Origin: an uncultured Prevotella sp.
Lineage (GTDB): Bacteria; Bacteroidota; Bacteroidia; Bacteroidales; Bacteroidaceae
Assembly: GCA_938028745.1 (NCBI GenBank)
Contig: CALIZL010000039.1
Span: 1-64,000 of the forward strand
Length of the DNA: 64,000 bases
Direction of reading: 5' to 3'
Shown here piece by piece: positions 7,673 through 17,286 of this stretch. The translations under genes and the position numbers were made by a program. Every line of letters begins with the position of its first letter. Within the stretch, counting starts at the first letter, position 1. Below the pieces are notes generated by a model. It saw only the letters and a program-made list of their open reading frames with translations, was not told where the DNA came from and made no database searches.

Positions 7673-10600
7673 ATGAGAACTTTCTTTATGCGAAGAAACA
7701 GACAAGTGGGACGAGTTACCAGGCTCTTGTTGTTGATGTTGTGGACCACATTTCCACAACTGCCTTGCCATGCCGAAAGTGCCGAGTTGGCATCCAAGAC
7801 GAGCCAACAAGCCACACAGGGAAGCAAAAGAACGATGAAAGGGCAAGTGAAAAGCGAAAGCGGCGAGCCGCTGATTGGCGTCACCGTGTATGGTGCCGAC
7901 GGTAAGGTGAGCGGCGTAACGGACATGGATGGCATGTATCACATAGACATTCCCACAAACCTCACCGTTGTTCGTTTCTCGTACGTGGGCATGAACCCTG
8001 TAAGTATCACCATCGAACCGGGAACCACAGCGGTTGTCCGCAACCTGTCGATGCAGTCGAGCACAACGATAAAAGACATCGTTGTGACGGGTATTTTCCA
8101 GAAAAACAAAGAGGCTTTTACGGGAGCGGTGGCCACCATCACGAACAAGGAGCTGAAAGAATTTGGCAACAAGAACCTGCTTACCTCCATCGCCAACATC
8201 GACCCGTCGTTTAACTTACTGGCAAACAACCAGTATGGGTCGGACCCCAACCGTTTGCCCGATGTTCAAATTCGCGGTACCGCCAACCTGCCAACCCTTA
8301 CAAACCTGCAAGACAACACACGCACCGACCTGAACACGCCGCTCATCATTTTGGACGGATTTGAGATCAGCTTGGCGCGGATGGTGGACTTAAACGAAGA
8401 CGAGGTGGAATCCATCACGCTGCTAAAAGACGGTTCCGCCACAGCCATCTACGGTTCGCGCGGAGCCAACGGCGTTATCGTCATCAAGCGCAAGACACCC
8501 CAAACGGGGCGGTTGCGGTTCTCGTATAGTGGTAGCCTTAACGTTGAGGTACCCGACCTGTCGGACTATCACTTGCTGAACGCCGCCGACAAGCTAGAAT
8601 TGGAACGGCGTTCGGGTTATTATAAAAGCACCAACCCGGGACGCGACTTTATTTTGAAGAAAAAATATTCGGCCATTTTAGAGAACATCACTCGTGGATT
8701 TGAAACCGACTGGTTGTCGAAACCGCTACGCGCAGGGGTGGGACAACGGCATAACATACGCATTGAGGGCGGCGACGAGAGTTTCCGCTATGCAGCCTCG
8801 CTACAATATAATGGTGTGGCAGGTGTGATGAAAGGTTCAAACCGCAACAATTTCAACGGTGGCATCACCCTTTCTTACCGCCATCGCAGCTTGATTTTCA
8901 CCAACGACCTCAGCATCGGATACACCAAGTCAGCCGAATCGCCATACGGCTCGTTCTCCGATTACACCCGATTGAACCCCTATTGGCGGCCATACGACGA
9001 CAACGGCAAGCTTATCAAGATGTTCGACAGCGACGTAGACTTCTATGGCGGGTTCAGCAATTTGCCTGCCAATCCGCTTTACAATGCCATGCTCAACCAG
9101 AAAAACAGCCAACAATACACCGACATCACCAACAATTTCTCCATCGAGTGGCGGCCTTTCGAGGGATTCATCACGCGAGGGCGCGTTGGTTTGACGTGGC
9201 GAAACACTGAGACCGACGACTATAAGCCGGCCAAACACACGATGTTCGAAGCCGACGAATATCAAACGGAGGAAGGCAGCTTGCGCAAAGGGCGCTATAA
9301 CTACGGCACAGGCAAGCTAACAAATTATGAAGTGGCACTCACGGCAAGCTATTCCAAGCACTTCGCAGAGAAACATCTTCTATATGCGGCAGCCAACTGG
9401 AACGTTACATCTAACTTCGCCCGCAACTACAACTTCGTGTTCGAGGGTTTTACAGACGAATACCTCGACTTTCCTTCCAACGCCTTGCAATACCAAAAAG
9501 GCGGCAAGCCATCGGGCGGAGAGTCGCGAACCCGCGCCGTGGGATTGGTGTTTAACGCCAACTATTCGTTCGACAACAGGTATTACACCGACCTGGCCTA
9601 CCGCATAGACGGCTCTTCGCAGTTTGGGAAAAACCGCCGTTTCGCACCGTTCTACTCGGTGGGCATCGGCTGGAACGTGCACAACGAGAAGTTCATGAAA
9701 AACGTTCGTTTCGTAGATAGGCTCAAATTCAGGGCTTCTTTCGGGCAAACCGGTTCGCAGAAGTTCAGTGCCTACCAAGCCATAGCCACCTATTCTTATT
9801 ATCTGAACGACCGCTACAACAGCTGGGTTGGCGCTTACCAAAAGGCATTGGAGAACCCCAACTTGGAGTGGCAGAAGACAGACAAATGGAATGCAGGCGT
9901 TGAAATCAACCTCTTCGACAACCGTCTGAACCTTGTTGCCGACGTTTATCTCGACAAAACATCTAACTTACTCTCGTCGTTAAGACTGCCCCTTTCTAAC
10001 GGTTTCACATCATTTGTGGAGAATATTGGCGAGGTGGAGAACCGCGGCTTTGAAGTGAAAGCCACTGGCTTTCTGTTGCGCAACACCTCGCAAGGGCTTG
10101 CATGGTCGGTAACAGGCTCCATCGCACACAACAAAGACAAGGTAGTGAAACTGTCGCAAGCCTTGAAAGACGAGTATGCCAAACGACTTCTTACGGGTGG
10201 GACAACGCCTAACAAAGTGATACGCGAGGGCGAATCGCAACACACCATCTATGCCGTTCAGTCGCTGGGAATAGACCCCAGCACGGGCAACGAGGTTTTC
10301 AGGAAGAAGAACGGCGAGCTAACCCACACGTGGAGCGCGGCAGACCGCGTAGCGTGCGGCATCAGCCAGCCCAAATTCCGCGGCACATTGAGCAGCATGA
10401 TTCGCTGGAAAGATTTCACAGCCAACGTGGTTTTCGGCTATCGCTTTGGCGGACAGATATACAACTCCACGCTGGCTAACCGCATCGAGAACGCCGACAA
10501 ACACTATAACGTAGACGAAAGGGTGTTTCGCGACCGCTGGCAACAGAAAGACGACCGTACATTCTTTAAGGGCTTGAACAACGAAACCATAACCAATGCC

Positions 10601-10825
10601 ACAACAAGGTTCGTGCAAGACGAACGCACGCTCAGCTGCCAGAACATTCACCTAGCCTACATGTTCAGCAACAACCCGTGGCTGAAACGCAATTTGGGCA
10701 TACAGGTATTGACGTTGAGCAGCGACCTAAGCGACCTCTTCTATCTCTCGAGCGTTAAGCAAGAACGCGGACTTTCCTACCCCTATTCGCGGCGTTGCTC
10801 GTTTACCCTATCCGTTAGTTTCTAA
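7673..10825 (+). CDS. SusC/RagA-family TonB-linked outer membrane protein
   Basis: A 1050-aa outer membrane transporter of the SusC/RagA type. A signal peptide ends near residue 35 (CHA). It is followed by a carboxypeptidase-like domain (GQVKSESGEPLIGVTVYG to about residue 125), a plug domain with LKDGSATAIYGSRGANGVI, and a long beta-barrel ending in an aromatic residue (SVSF). There is no STN/anti-sigma interaction domain, and no ECF sigma/anti-sigma pair is nearby. It leads a five-gene operon with a SusD partner 18 nt downstream. It takes up a large nutrient with TonB energy. The substrate is unknown; the absence of glycoside hydrolases argues against a classical polysaccharide locus and leaves peptides or other polymers possible. 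Confidence 0.93.
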   Translation: MRTFFMRRNRQVGRVTRLLLLMLWTTFPQLPCHAESAELASKTSQQATQGSKRTMKGQVKSESGEPLIGVTVYGADGKVSGVTDMDGMYHIDIPTNLTVVRFSYVGMNPVSITIEPGTTAVVRNLSMQSSTTIKDIVVTGIFQKNKEAFTGAVATITNKELKEFGNKNLLTSIANIDPSFNLLANNQYGSDPNRLPDVQIRGTANLPTLTNLQDNTRTDLNTPLIILDGFEISLARMVDLNEDEVESITLLKDGSATAIYGSRGANGVIVIKRKTPQTGRLRFSYSGSLNVEVPDLSDYHLLNAADKLELERRSGYYKSTNPGRDFILKKKYSAILENITRGFETDWLSKPLRAGVGQRHNIRIEGGDESFRYAASLQYNGVAGVMKGSNRNNFNGGITLSYRHRSLIFTNDLSIGYTKSAESPYGSFSDYTRLNPYWRPYDDNGKLIKMFDSDVDFYGGFSNLPANPLYNAMLNQKNSQQYTDITNNFSIEWRPFEGFITRGRVGLTWRNTETDDYKPAKHTMFEADEYQTEEGSLRKGRYNYGTGKLTNYEVALTASYSKHFAEKHLLYAAANWNVTSNFARNYNFVFEGFTDEYLDFPSNALQYQKGGKPSGGESRTRAVGLVFNANYSFDNRYYTDLAYRIDGSSQFGKNRRFAPFYSVGIGWNVHNEKFMKNVRFVDRLKFRASFGQTGSQKFSAYQAIATYSYYLNDRYNSWVGAYQKALENPNLEWQKTDKWNAGVEINLFDNRLNLVADVYLDKTSNLLSSLRLPLSNGFTSFVENIGEVENRGFEVKATGFLLRNTSQGLAWSVTGSIAHNKDKVVKLSQALKDEYAKRLLTGGTTPNKVIREGESQHTIYAVQSLGIDPSTGNEVFRKKNGELTHTWSAADRVACGISQPKFRGTLSSMIRWKDFTANVVFGYRFGGQIYNSTLANRIENADKHYNVDERVFRDRWQQKDDRTFFKGLNNETITNATTRFVQDERTLSCQNIHLAYMFSNNPWLKRNLGIQVLTLSSDLSDLFYLSSVKQERGLSYPYSRRCSFTLSVSF

Positions 10826-10843
10826 ACTTTAAACACCAAGACA

Positions 10844-12256
10844 ATGAAATTTGGCAAATTTATCATAGCCTTGTTGCTCATTCTGGGCACAACCACGGCC
10901 TGCAACGATTTCCTCAACGTGCTACCTTCCACCGAAAAAGAGAAGGATGAGATGTTCTCTACGGTGGACGGCTGCCGCAGCGTGCTTATCGGAAGCTATA
11001 TACGGATGAAACAAACCAACCTCTATGGGGAAGAGATGGTGTGCGGAACAGTAGAGAATTTGGCACAACACTGGACCTACAACGCGGGAAGCGTGGGCGA
11101 ATATCTCAACAAATACGACTATAAGGCCGCCGTGGTAGAAACGGCGATGGGCAATATCTACAACAACCTATACAAGGTTGTGGCCGACGTGAACGGGTTG
11201 TTGAGCGGCATAGAGCAGCATCGCAGCGTGCTAGACGACACCAACTACAACCTCATCAAGGGCGAAGCCTTGGGTTTGCGCGCTTTCTGCCACTTGGATG
11301 TGTTGCGGCTTTTCGGTCCGATGCCCAACAACGTGCCCACATCCAAAGTTCTTCCTTACGTCACGACGGTAACCAACCGCCCCAACGCCTTTCTCTCCTA
11401 CTCCGAATTTACGACACAATTGCTCAAAGATCTTGACGAGGCGGAGAGCTGCCTGAAAGACGACCCCGTGCGTTCGAAATCTATCGAGGCTTTGAACAAG
11501 GATGCGGCATCGGAAGACAACTTCTTCACTGCCCGTCAACTGCGAATGAACTATTACGCCGTGTGTGCGCTAAAAGCACGCGCCTATCTGTGGATGGGTA
11601 ACAAGGAGAAAGCATTAGCGTATGCCAAACTCGTGATAGACGCCAAGACACCCGAGGGTAATGCGATGTTCAGACTGGGTACGCGCGACGATTGTTCGCG
11701 AGGCGACAAGACGCTTTCAGCAGAACACGTCTTCAACTTAAAGGCGAACGACCTATCAAAAACATTGGGTACGGGGCGCACCTATCAAAAGCCTAAGGCC
11801 GAACTAACGGCACGCCTGTATGAGGCAGGCACGTCCGACATACGTTTCGTCAACCTGTGGGAAGAGGTGAACATCAGCTATTACAATCGCCCGTTCTACT
11901 TCCAGAAGTACACCCAAACCGAGAAGATGCCCACACTTGCCAAAAACGTGATACCGCTCATCCGCCTTTCCGAGATGTATCTCATAGCGATAGAAAGCAG
12001 TCCGCTTGCAGATGCCAATGCCTATTACGCCACATTCTGCACAGCGCGCGATGTAACGCCCACCACGATGGCCAACGACAGCGAGCGGATTGACCTCTTG
12101 GTGAAAGAATATAATAAGGAGTTTTACGGAGAAGGGCAGGCGTTTTATGCCTACAAGCGACTTGGCGCAAGCACCATTCTTTGGACCTCCGTGCCTGGTT
12201 CGGTAGAAACCTACGTAGTGCCTCTACCAAAAGACGAGGCTGTATATGTAAACTAA
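10844..12256 (+). CDS. RagB/SusD-family lipoprotein
   Basis: A 470-aa surface lipoprotein partner of the SusC protein. The lipobox is TTAC with Cys near residue 20, followed by NDFLNVLPSTEKEKDEMF, typical of SusD N-termini. GEALGLRAFCHLDVLRLFGP is the conserved SusD helix, and the C-terminal part has RLSEMYLIAIE and EYNKEFYGEGQAFYAYKRLG. It would form the lid of the SusC barrel and bind the nutrient. It follows susC by 18 nt and precedes the DUF4843 gene by 12 nt. Confidence 0.93.
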   Translation: MKFGKFIIALLLILGTTTACNDFLNVLPSTEKEKDEMFSTVDGCRSVLIGSYIRMKQTNLYGEEMVCGTVENLAQHWTYNAGSVGEYLNKYDYKAAVVETAMGNIYNNLYKVVADVNGLLSGIEQHRSVLDDTNYNLIKGEALGLRAFCHLDVLRLFGPMPNNVPTSKVLPYVTTVTNRPNAFLSYSEFTTQLLKDLDEAESCLKDDPVRSKSIEALNKDAASEDNFFTARQLRMNYYAVCALKARAYLWMGNKEKALAYAKLVIDAKTPEGNAMFRLGTRDDCSRGDKTLSAEHVFNLKANDLSKTLGTGRTYQKPKAELTARLYEAGTSDIRFVNLWEEVNISYYNRPFYFQKYTQTEKMPTLAKNVIPLIRLSEMYLIAIESSPLADANAYYATFCTARDVTPTTMANDSERIDLLVKEYNKEFYGEGQAFYAYKRLGASTILWTSVPGSVETYVVPLPKDEAVYVN

Positions 12257-12268
12257 ACAAACACAACA

Positions 12269-13105
12269 ATGAAAAAAATATTATATGCCGCCTTGCTGTG
12301 CGCCCTCTTTACAACGGGATGCAAGGAAGACGAGAAGTTGCTCTTTAACGAAAAGGCACGAGCAGAACTGGTTAGCGAAAACCAAAAGGCACCCGCCGAC
12401 CATCCCTTTTCCTTTGTATGGGGTAGCGACACGAGGGTGCGTGACACGGTTTTCATCCCCATTCGGGTGATTGGCGGGTCGGCCCCAACAGACAGGCACG
12501 TGCTTTTCGAGCAGGTGAGTGAATACATTGTAGACTATACCTACGACAATAAAGGCTACATCATAGACTCTACCGTTACCGAACGCACCGACAAAGCCAT
12601 ACCCGGCACACACTATGTGCCGCTGAACGACGAGTCGATACGGCCTTTATTCACCATCAAGGCCGGCCGCGTTAAAGACAGCGTGGGCATTGTGGTGTTG
12701 CGCGATGCATCGTTGAAGAAAGCCAGCGTGCGCCTGCGCCTGCGGTTGAAGGAGAACGAAGACTTCGCTTTGGGCGAACGCAGGTTGCAAGAACAAACCA
12801 TCATCATATCCGACAAGTTGGAAATGCCCTCCAACTGGAACTACACCACCAAGGCCTACCTGGGTAATTACAGCGCACCCAAACACCGGTTGATGATGCA
12901 GGTGGTGGGCGGCAAGGTAGACGACGCATGGATTGCGGAGGTAAACAAGTCGCAAGAACTCATCGTTTATTGGCGCGGTAAGTTTATCGAGGCGTTGGAA
13001 GCGTTCAACAGCAACCCTGCCAACATCGCCTCTGGCTTAGCACCAATGCGCGAAGACCCCACCAACGCCAGCAGTCCGCTTGTCACTTTCCCTTCAAGGG
13101 TGTGA
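12269..13105 (+). CDS. DUF4843-type lipoprotein
   Basis: A 278-aa lipoprotein with lipobox TTGC (Cys near residue 18) then KEDEKLLFNEKARAEL. This start and the beta-rich middle (RVRDTVFIPIRVIGG) fit DUF4843 proteins, which regularly follow SusC/SusD pairs in Bacteroidales. It is probably a surface-exposed accessory binding protein; its molecular role is not known. The ATG follows the SusD stop by 12 nt, and the gene ends 48 nt before the PKD-like gene. Confidence 0.8.
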   Translation: MKKILYAALLCALFTTGCKEDEKLLFNEKARAELVSENQKAPADHPFSFVWGSDTRVRDTVFIPIRVIGGSAPTDRHVLFEQVSEYIVDYTYDNKGYIIDSTVTERTDKAIPGTHYVPLNDESIRPLFTIKAGRVKDSVGIVVLRDASLKKASVRLRLRLKENEDFALGERRLQEQTIIISDKLEMPSNWNYTTKAYLGNYSAPKHRLMMQVVGGKVDDAWIAEVNKSQELIVYWRGKFIEALEAFNSNPANIASGLAPMREDPTNASSPLVTFPSRV

Positions 13106-13153
13106 CACAGCCGACACCTTTCTCTTTATCTAACCAACACAGACAATAACACG

Positions 13154-14659
13154 ATGAAACATATAGCTATTTTCTCAGCCCTCGCAATGGCTTGTTTGCT
13201 TGGCAGTTGTTTCTCAGACAACGGCAACTACGACTATCAGCCGCCCATCAACATTCGCGTTACAGGGGTGAACGAGGCCTACACCGTTAACCCTACGGGC
13301 GATAAATTGCAAATCGCACCCAAGATTTATCCCGAAAACAGGCAATACGATTGCTTCTGGATGGTGATACCTGCCGCTGCATCATGGAACGAACAGGCCG
13401 ACACCATCTCGCGGCAACGCAACCTAGACTATAACGTGAACCTGAATGTGGGCAACTATAAACTGCGGCTATGCGCCAAAGACAGGGCCACGGGCGTGTT
13501 TGCCTACGAACAATACGACCTATATGTAACCACCGACATGGACACGGGATGGTGGATTTTGAAAAGCGAGAGCGACAGTGCCGACATCGATTTCTTCTCG
13601 GAAACGAAAGCCAAACCCAACATTGTGCACGCCGCCAACGGCCACCATCTGCAAGGAGCGGCACAAAATCTTTATTTCACCATCAACTATTGGAACTTCA
13701 ACACCGCCACCTTACGCGACACACGCGTCAACGCCGTGTTCGTTGCCAGCAACAAAGACTTGGCCGTGTTAGATTATTTCACGGGCAAAATAATCCGTGG
13801 TTATGAAGAACTCTTTGTGGAAGAACCCGCACGCCGCGAAGTGCGCGACATGTTCGCAGGCCCATCAGACGTGCATGTATATGTGGGTGACTTTGTTTAC
13901 ACGCTCTTCAACTCAAAGTACGACATCTATAAACAGTTCGTTCTTAAAACACTGGGCAACTACAATCTCTCACCCATCCACCATTCTGGGCGCGCACTCC
14001 CCCTGCTGTTCAACACCAAGAACAGCTCGCTGTGCAGCGTGAGCCGCACTTCGCCCGCCATCAACTACTTCGTAGACGGCAACGGGCCGCTTTCCCCAAA
14101 GAACATGAACATGGATCTTGTCTTCATGGGTGGGCGCACCACAGCGGCCTACAACGAAGGCGATGAGGCCTTAGCCATCGTCAAGCGCAAAGACACGGGC
14201 AAATATCTCTTGCTCACCTTAAACGGGAAACCCAATGGGATGGACCTCAATCCCATACGCAAATCCGAAGAGTTGGACGGTTCGCTCAACATGTTACAGG
14301 CCACCCACCGCGCCCTGAACCAAAACAATCGTATCATCTATTATGCCAAAGACAACCGCCTTTACGCCTGCAACCTCGACAACAACACCGAAACGGCACA
14401 AGGCATCAGCTGGAATTCGGGCGAACAGGTTACTTACATGGAGTTCTTAAAGTATGCGCCATACGGGTTAGACAGCACATGGTTCGACTATCTGGCCATC
14501 GCCACCGCCCAAAACGGACATTATAAGCTATACCTGCACCCCGTGCCGGCGGGCAATGTAAAGCCTGCCGTCAAGGTGTTGGAAGGTAAGGGCGAGGTGA
14601 AACGCGCCTGTTTCATGAGCCAAACCAAAAACGGCTTCTACACCTCAACCCTGTTCTAA
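13154..14659 (+). CDS. PKD-like family lipoprotein
   Basis: A 501-aa lipoprotein with lipobox GSC (Cys19), then FSDNGNYDYQPPINIRV. This matches the N-terminus of PKD-like lipoproteins that pair with DUF4843 in SusCD loci. An Ig/PKD-like domain spans roughly residues 35-130, followed by a larger domain with repeated beta strands, possibly a propeller. It is probably surface-exposed and part of the uptake complex. No catalytic motif is recognised. Confidence 0.8.
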   Translation: MKHIAIFSALAMACLLGSCFSDNGNYDYQPPINIRVTGVNEAYTVNPTGDKLQIAPKIYPENRQYDCFWMVIPAAASWNEQADTISRQRNLDYNVNLNVGNYKLRLCAKDRATGVFAYEQYDLYVTTDMDTGWWILKSESDSADIDFFSETKAKPNIVHAANGHHLQGAAQNLYFTINYWNFNTATLRDTRVNAVFVASNKDLAVLDYFTGKIIRGYEELFVEEPARREVRDMFAGPSDVHVYVGDFVYTLFNSKYDIYKQFVLKTLGNYNLSPIHHSGRALPLLFNTKNSSLCSVSRTSPAINYFVDGNGPLSPKNMNMDLVFMGGRTTAAYNEGDEALAIVKRKDTGKYLLLTLNGKPNGMDLNPIRKSEELDGSLNMLQATHRALNQNNRIIYYAKDNRLYACNLDNNTETAQGISWNSGEQVTYMEFLKYAPYGLDSTWFDYLAIATAQNGHYKLYLHPVPAGNVKPAVKVLEGKGEVKRACFMSQTKNGFYTSTLF

Positions 14660-14767
14660 GTGCCGAAACCTCCTTTTTAGGCAAACAAAACGCTTTGCCC
14701 AAGGCACAACAAGCAACGCCACATTATCGCAACAACAGCAAATTAAACCCATCATTCCAAACATTCA

Positions 14768-16123
14768 ATGAAAAGAACAATAACGGTTCTCACCGCAGCA
14801 TGCCTCTGCTTCGCATCGTATGCAGCCATCGTCATTCGCGGGACAATAGCCCCCGACTTGGGAAACAAGGTAAGCCTTTACGCCATCAACGACGGACTGG
14901 ATAGTCTTTGCGCCACTGCACAAGTTACCGGGGGAAAGTTTGTGCTCAAATCGGCTGTGCCTTACAATGGGCTTTATGTGCTTAGCACCGACAAGGACAA
15001 CAAGCAGAAACATGCCATATACCTGAAAGACGGCGCACAACTGGCCGTGAACTATGGCAGCAATTTGGTTGTGCTGCCTACAAACGCCAATGCCCACGAG
15101 AAAGATTTCGCCCTTTGGGCCACCAAAAGCGCGCCGGTGTTCTACCATGCCTACCTCTATAACCACACGCCAGGGGGAAAGACGGTAAAGCCCCAGCAAT
15201 TCTTGAAAGAGATGGAAGTGCTGAAACAAACCGCCGCTGCTTTGAAACGTAAGGCCAATGGCAAGGGAGACAAGAACAGCTTGCTGCAACTGAAAATAGA
15301 TGCCGACCTTGCATTCTACATGCTTTCTTATCGAAAGAACAATCCAGACGCCGTGGACGACAACTTCATTTCGCCCGCCGCACTGCAAAACTACAAGCAA
15401 CTGTTTAGCGACAAAAGCGTGTTGCGCCTGCCCTACGCTCCTGAGATGTTGGCACTTTATGCAGATTACCTTGCCGAAAAGCAAAACATCGGCAAGGAAG
15501 ACTATCGGCAACGTCTCTCGCTTTTGTCCAGCGAACCGTTGCGAGAAGCCTATCTCTACCAAGTGGCACAGGGCCTGAACTACGACGAGAAGTACACGGC
15601 ACTGCTCCGCGCCTGGGGAGACACTCCCCTATCCTCGCGGTTACAGCAGGCGTTAAAGCCCATCGAAGAAGCATTGGCCTGGTCGAAAGTGGGACAAACC
15701 GCCATCGACTTCCGCGGCATTCGCCCCGACAGCACAACACTATCGCTGAGCGATTTGCGCGGAAAGGTGGTTGTTATAGACGTTTGGGCCACATGGTGCG
15801 CACCCTGCATCCGCATGATGCCCTATTTCAAGCAACTGGAAAAAGAATTGTCGCACCCCGATCTCGCATTCATGAGCGTCTGCCTTGGCGTATGGGCGGA
15901 GAGCGACCGCTGGGAAAAACTCATTCAAGAGCACGGCCTATCGGGCAACCTCATCTTTATCGACAGCTGGACCAAGGGTTTCGCCGTAGACTATCACGTA
16001 ACGGGCGTGCCCCGATTTATGCTCATCGACCGCGAAGGCCGCGTACTATCTTTCGCTGCCCCTGCCCCCAACAAGCCCGAACTAAAAGCAATGATACTCG
16101 AAGCATTAAACGCAAAGCAGTAA
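14768..16123 (+). CDS. TlpA-like thiol-disulfide oxidoreductase (operon end)
   Basis: A 451-aa exported thioredoxin-like protein. A signal peptide ends near residue 20 (FASYA), followed by a DUF4369-like beta domain, a helical linker and a C-terminal thioredoxin fold with WATWCAPC at about residues 340-347 and a cis-Pro segment VTGVPRF. It probably reduces or isomerises disulfides in the periplasm. It is the last gene of the SusC operon, 108 nt after the PKD-like gene, and is followed by a strong terminator. Confidence 0.88.
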   Translation: MKRTITVLTAACLCFASYAAIVIRGTIAPDLGNKVSLYAINDGLDSLCATAQVTGGKFVLKSAVPYNGLYVLSTDKDNKQKHAIYLKDGAQLAVNYGSNLVVLPTNANAHEKDFALWATKSAPVFYHAYLYNHTPGGKTVKPQQFLKEMEVLKQTAAALKRKANGKGDKNSLLQLKIDADLAFYMLSYRKNNPDAVDDNFISPAALQNYKQLFSDKSVLRLPYAPEMLALYADYLAEKQNIGKEDYRQRLSLLSSEPLREAYLYQVAQGLNYDEKYTALLRAWGDTPLSSRLQQALKPIEEALAWSKVGQTAIDFRGIRPDSTTLSLSDLRGKVVVIDVWATWCAPCIRMMPYFKQLEKELSHPDLAFMSVCLGVWAESDRWEKLIQEHGLSGNLIFIDSWTKGFAVDYHVTGVPRFMLIDREGRVLSFAAPAPNKPELKAMILEALNAKQ

Positions 16124-16150
16124 AACAGGCTTGCCAACTCGCGTAAAAAC

Positions 16151-16189
16151 ATAAGGCCTAAAAACACCCACGCTGTTTTTAGGCCTTAT
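16151..16189 (+). terminator. Strong terminator of the SusC operon
   Basis: The 16-nt arm ATAAGGCCTAAAAACA (16151-16166) pairs perfectly with 16174-16189 around a 7-nt loop. The descending arm carries five T. It lies 28 nt after the tlpA stop. Confidence 0.9.
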
Positions 16190-17258
16190 CCATTCGTCCT
16201 ATTCGGTATAACAAGGGATGTTGTTTGTACGTAAGCATCCACTTTACCAGATATCACCAACACACCAAAGGTAATTTTTAGCCCCAGCCTTAACCTGCTA
16301 CTTACCCTTCCCCAATCCGTTAAATTCGATTTCTTTTCTTTACAAAACACCCCTCCCAGCCACAGCCCTTTTAGAGAAAAAGGAGGGTAAAAACCACGTA
16401 AAAAGCATGTTTTTGCATCTTAATGGGTTCTGCCAACCTCGCTTTTTTGATGCAAAAACCTGCATTTAGCATCAAATTGGCTCGCTAGTTTGTCGGCATC
16501 TCATGATTTTTTCACGCCCAAAACCTGCTTTTTACCCCTAGATTTCCACTTTTTTACTGCCATTTTGCACCTTTTCTACACACATTTTCTATCGCACGCA
16601 AAGTTTTTTGCCCCTACGTCCACAGCATTTTTATACATTTTGCCTCCCATTTAGGGGCAAATCACAGTGCATTTAGCAGCAAATTGCCTTGCATTTAGCA
16701 CCAAAACGCACTGCATTTAGCACCAAAACGCAGCCTATTTAGCACCAAAACACAGTGCATTTTGCCGCAAATAGCATGGTATTCGCATCAAACAGCGGCC
16801 CATTCAGCATAAAGTTGCGTTTAACACAACATAAATATGCAAATAGCTAGTTATGCACAAAGCCCCATTTTGTACCAAAAACAACTCTCGCGAGAATCGA
16901 TTTTTTGCCGCCACTCATCCACTCGGCGACTAAAAAGGCACTCACAATGTTAAAAAATCTACTAAAAACATTACATTTCCACCCATACACAACCGCCCAT
17001 TGTCTACACAAATCGCCAAAAAACAAACCTTTCGCAGGTTTGGCAAAGCGTGCACGCCCACGATGTGTGGCAATAACGCCCATCACATCTGCGGCAAAGC
17101 GCCGCACAAACCATACCTATCTGCCACTCATCATCCACCAGTGGGGACGAACACGACCAACGCCTTCAGGTGGACAATCTAGCCTTAAACTTACAAAATA
17201 GAGTGAAAATCAGTGGCAAACAATTGCCCTTTGGTGCTGTGGTCAGCAATAAAATGTG
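16190..17258. other. Gene-free region with 660-bp element copy A
   Basis: No credible gene in more than 1 kb. Most is occupied by copy A of the dispersed element (16318-16975). The remainder (16976-17229) has short open frames without promoter, coding look or homology I recognise. Confidence 0.7.
16318..16975 (+). repeat. 660-bp dispersed element, copy A
   Basis: The most diverged of four copies. Shared landmarks, in order, are TTAAAT plus TTTACAAA at the left end, CTAGTTTG then a pyrimidine-rich stretch, a 22-nt array built on GCATTTAGCACCAAAACGCA (about 16670-16770), CGCGAGAATCGATTTTTTGC near 16890, and GGCACTC..AATGTTAAAA at the right end. No conserved open frame and no terminal inverted repeats are visible. 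Confidence 0.8.
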
Positions 17259-17266
17259 TATTTTTG
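17259..17266 (+). promoter_or_regulatory. -7 box upstream of fic
   Basis: TATTTTTG fits TAnnTTTG, 20 nt before the fic ATG. TTTG at 17230-17233 is 25 nt upstream, longer than usual. Confidence 0.45.
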
Positions 17267-17286
17267 CAATAGCTTAAACGTTTAAT

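Noticed and set aside
14765..15562. 265-codon minus-strand frame opposite the first tlpA-like gene
   Set aside because: Antisense shadow of a recognised gene, no domain seen.
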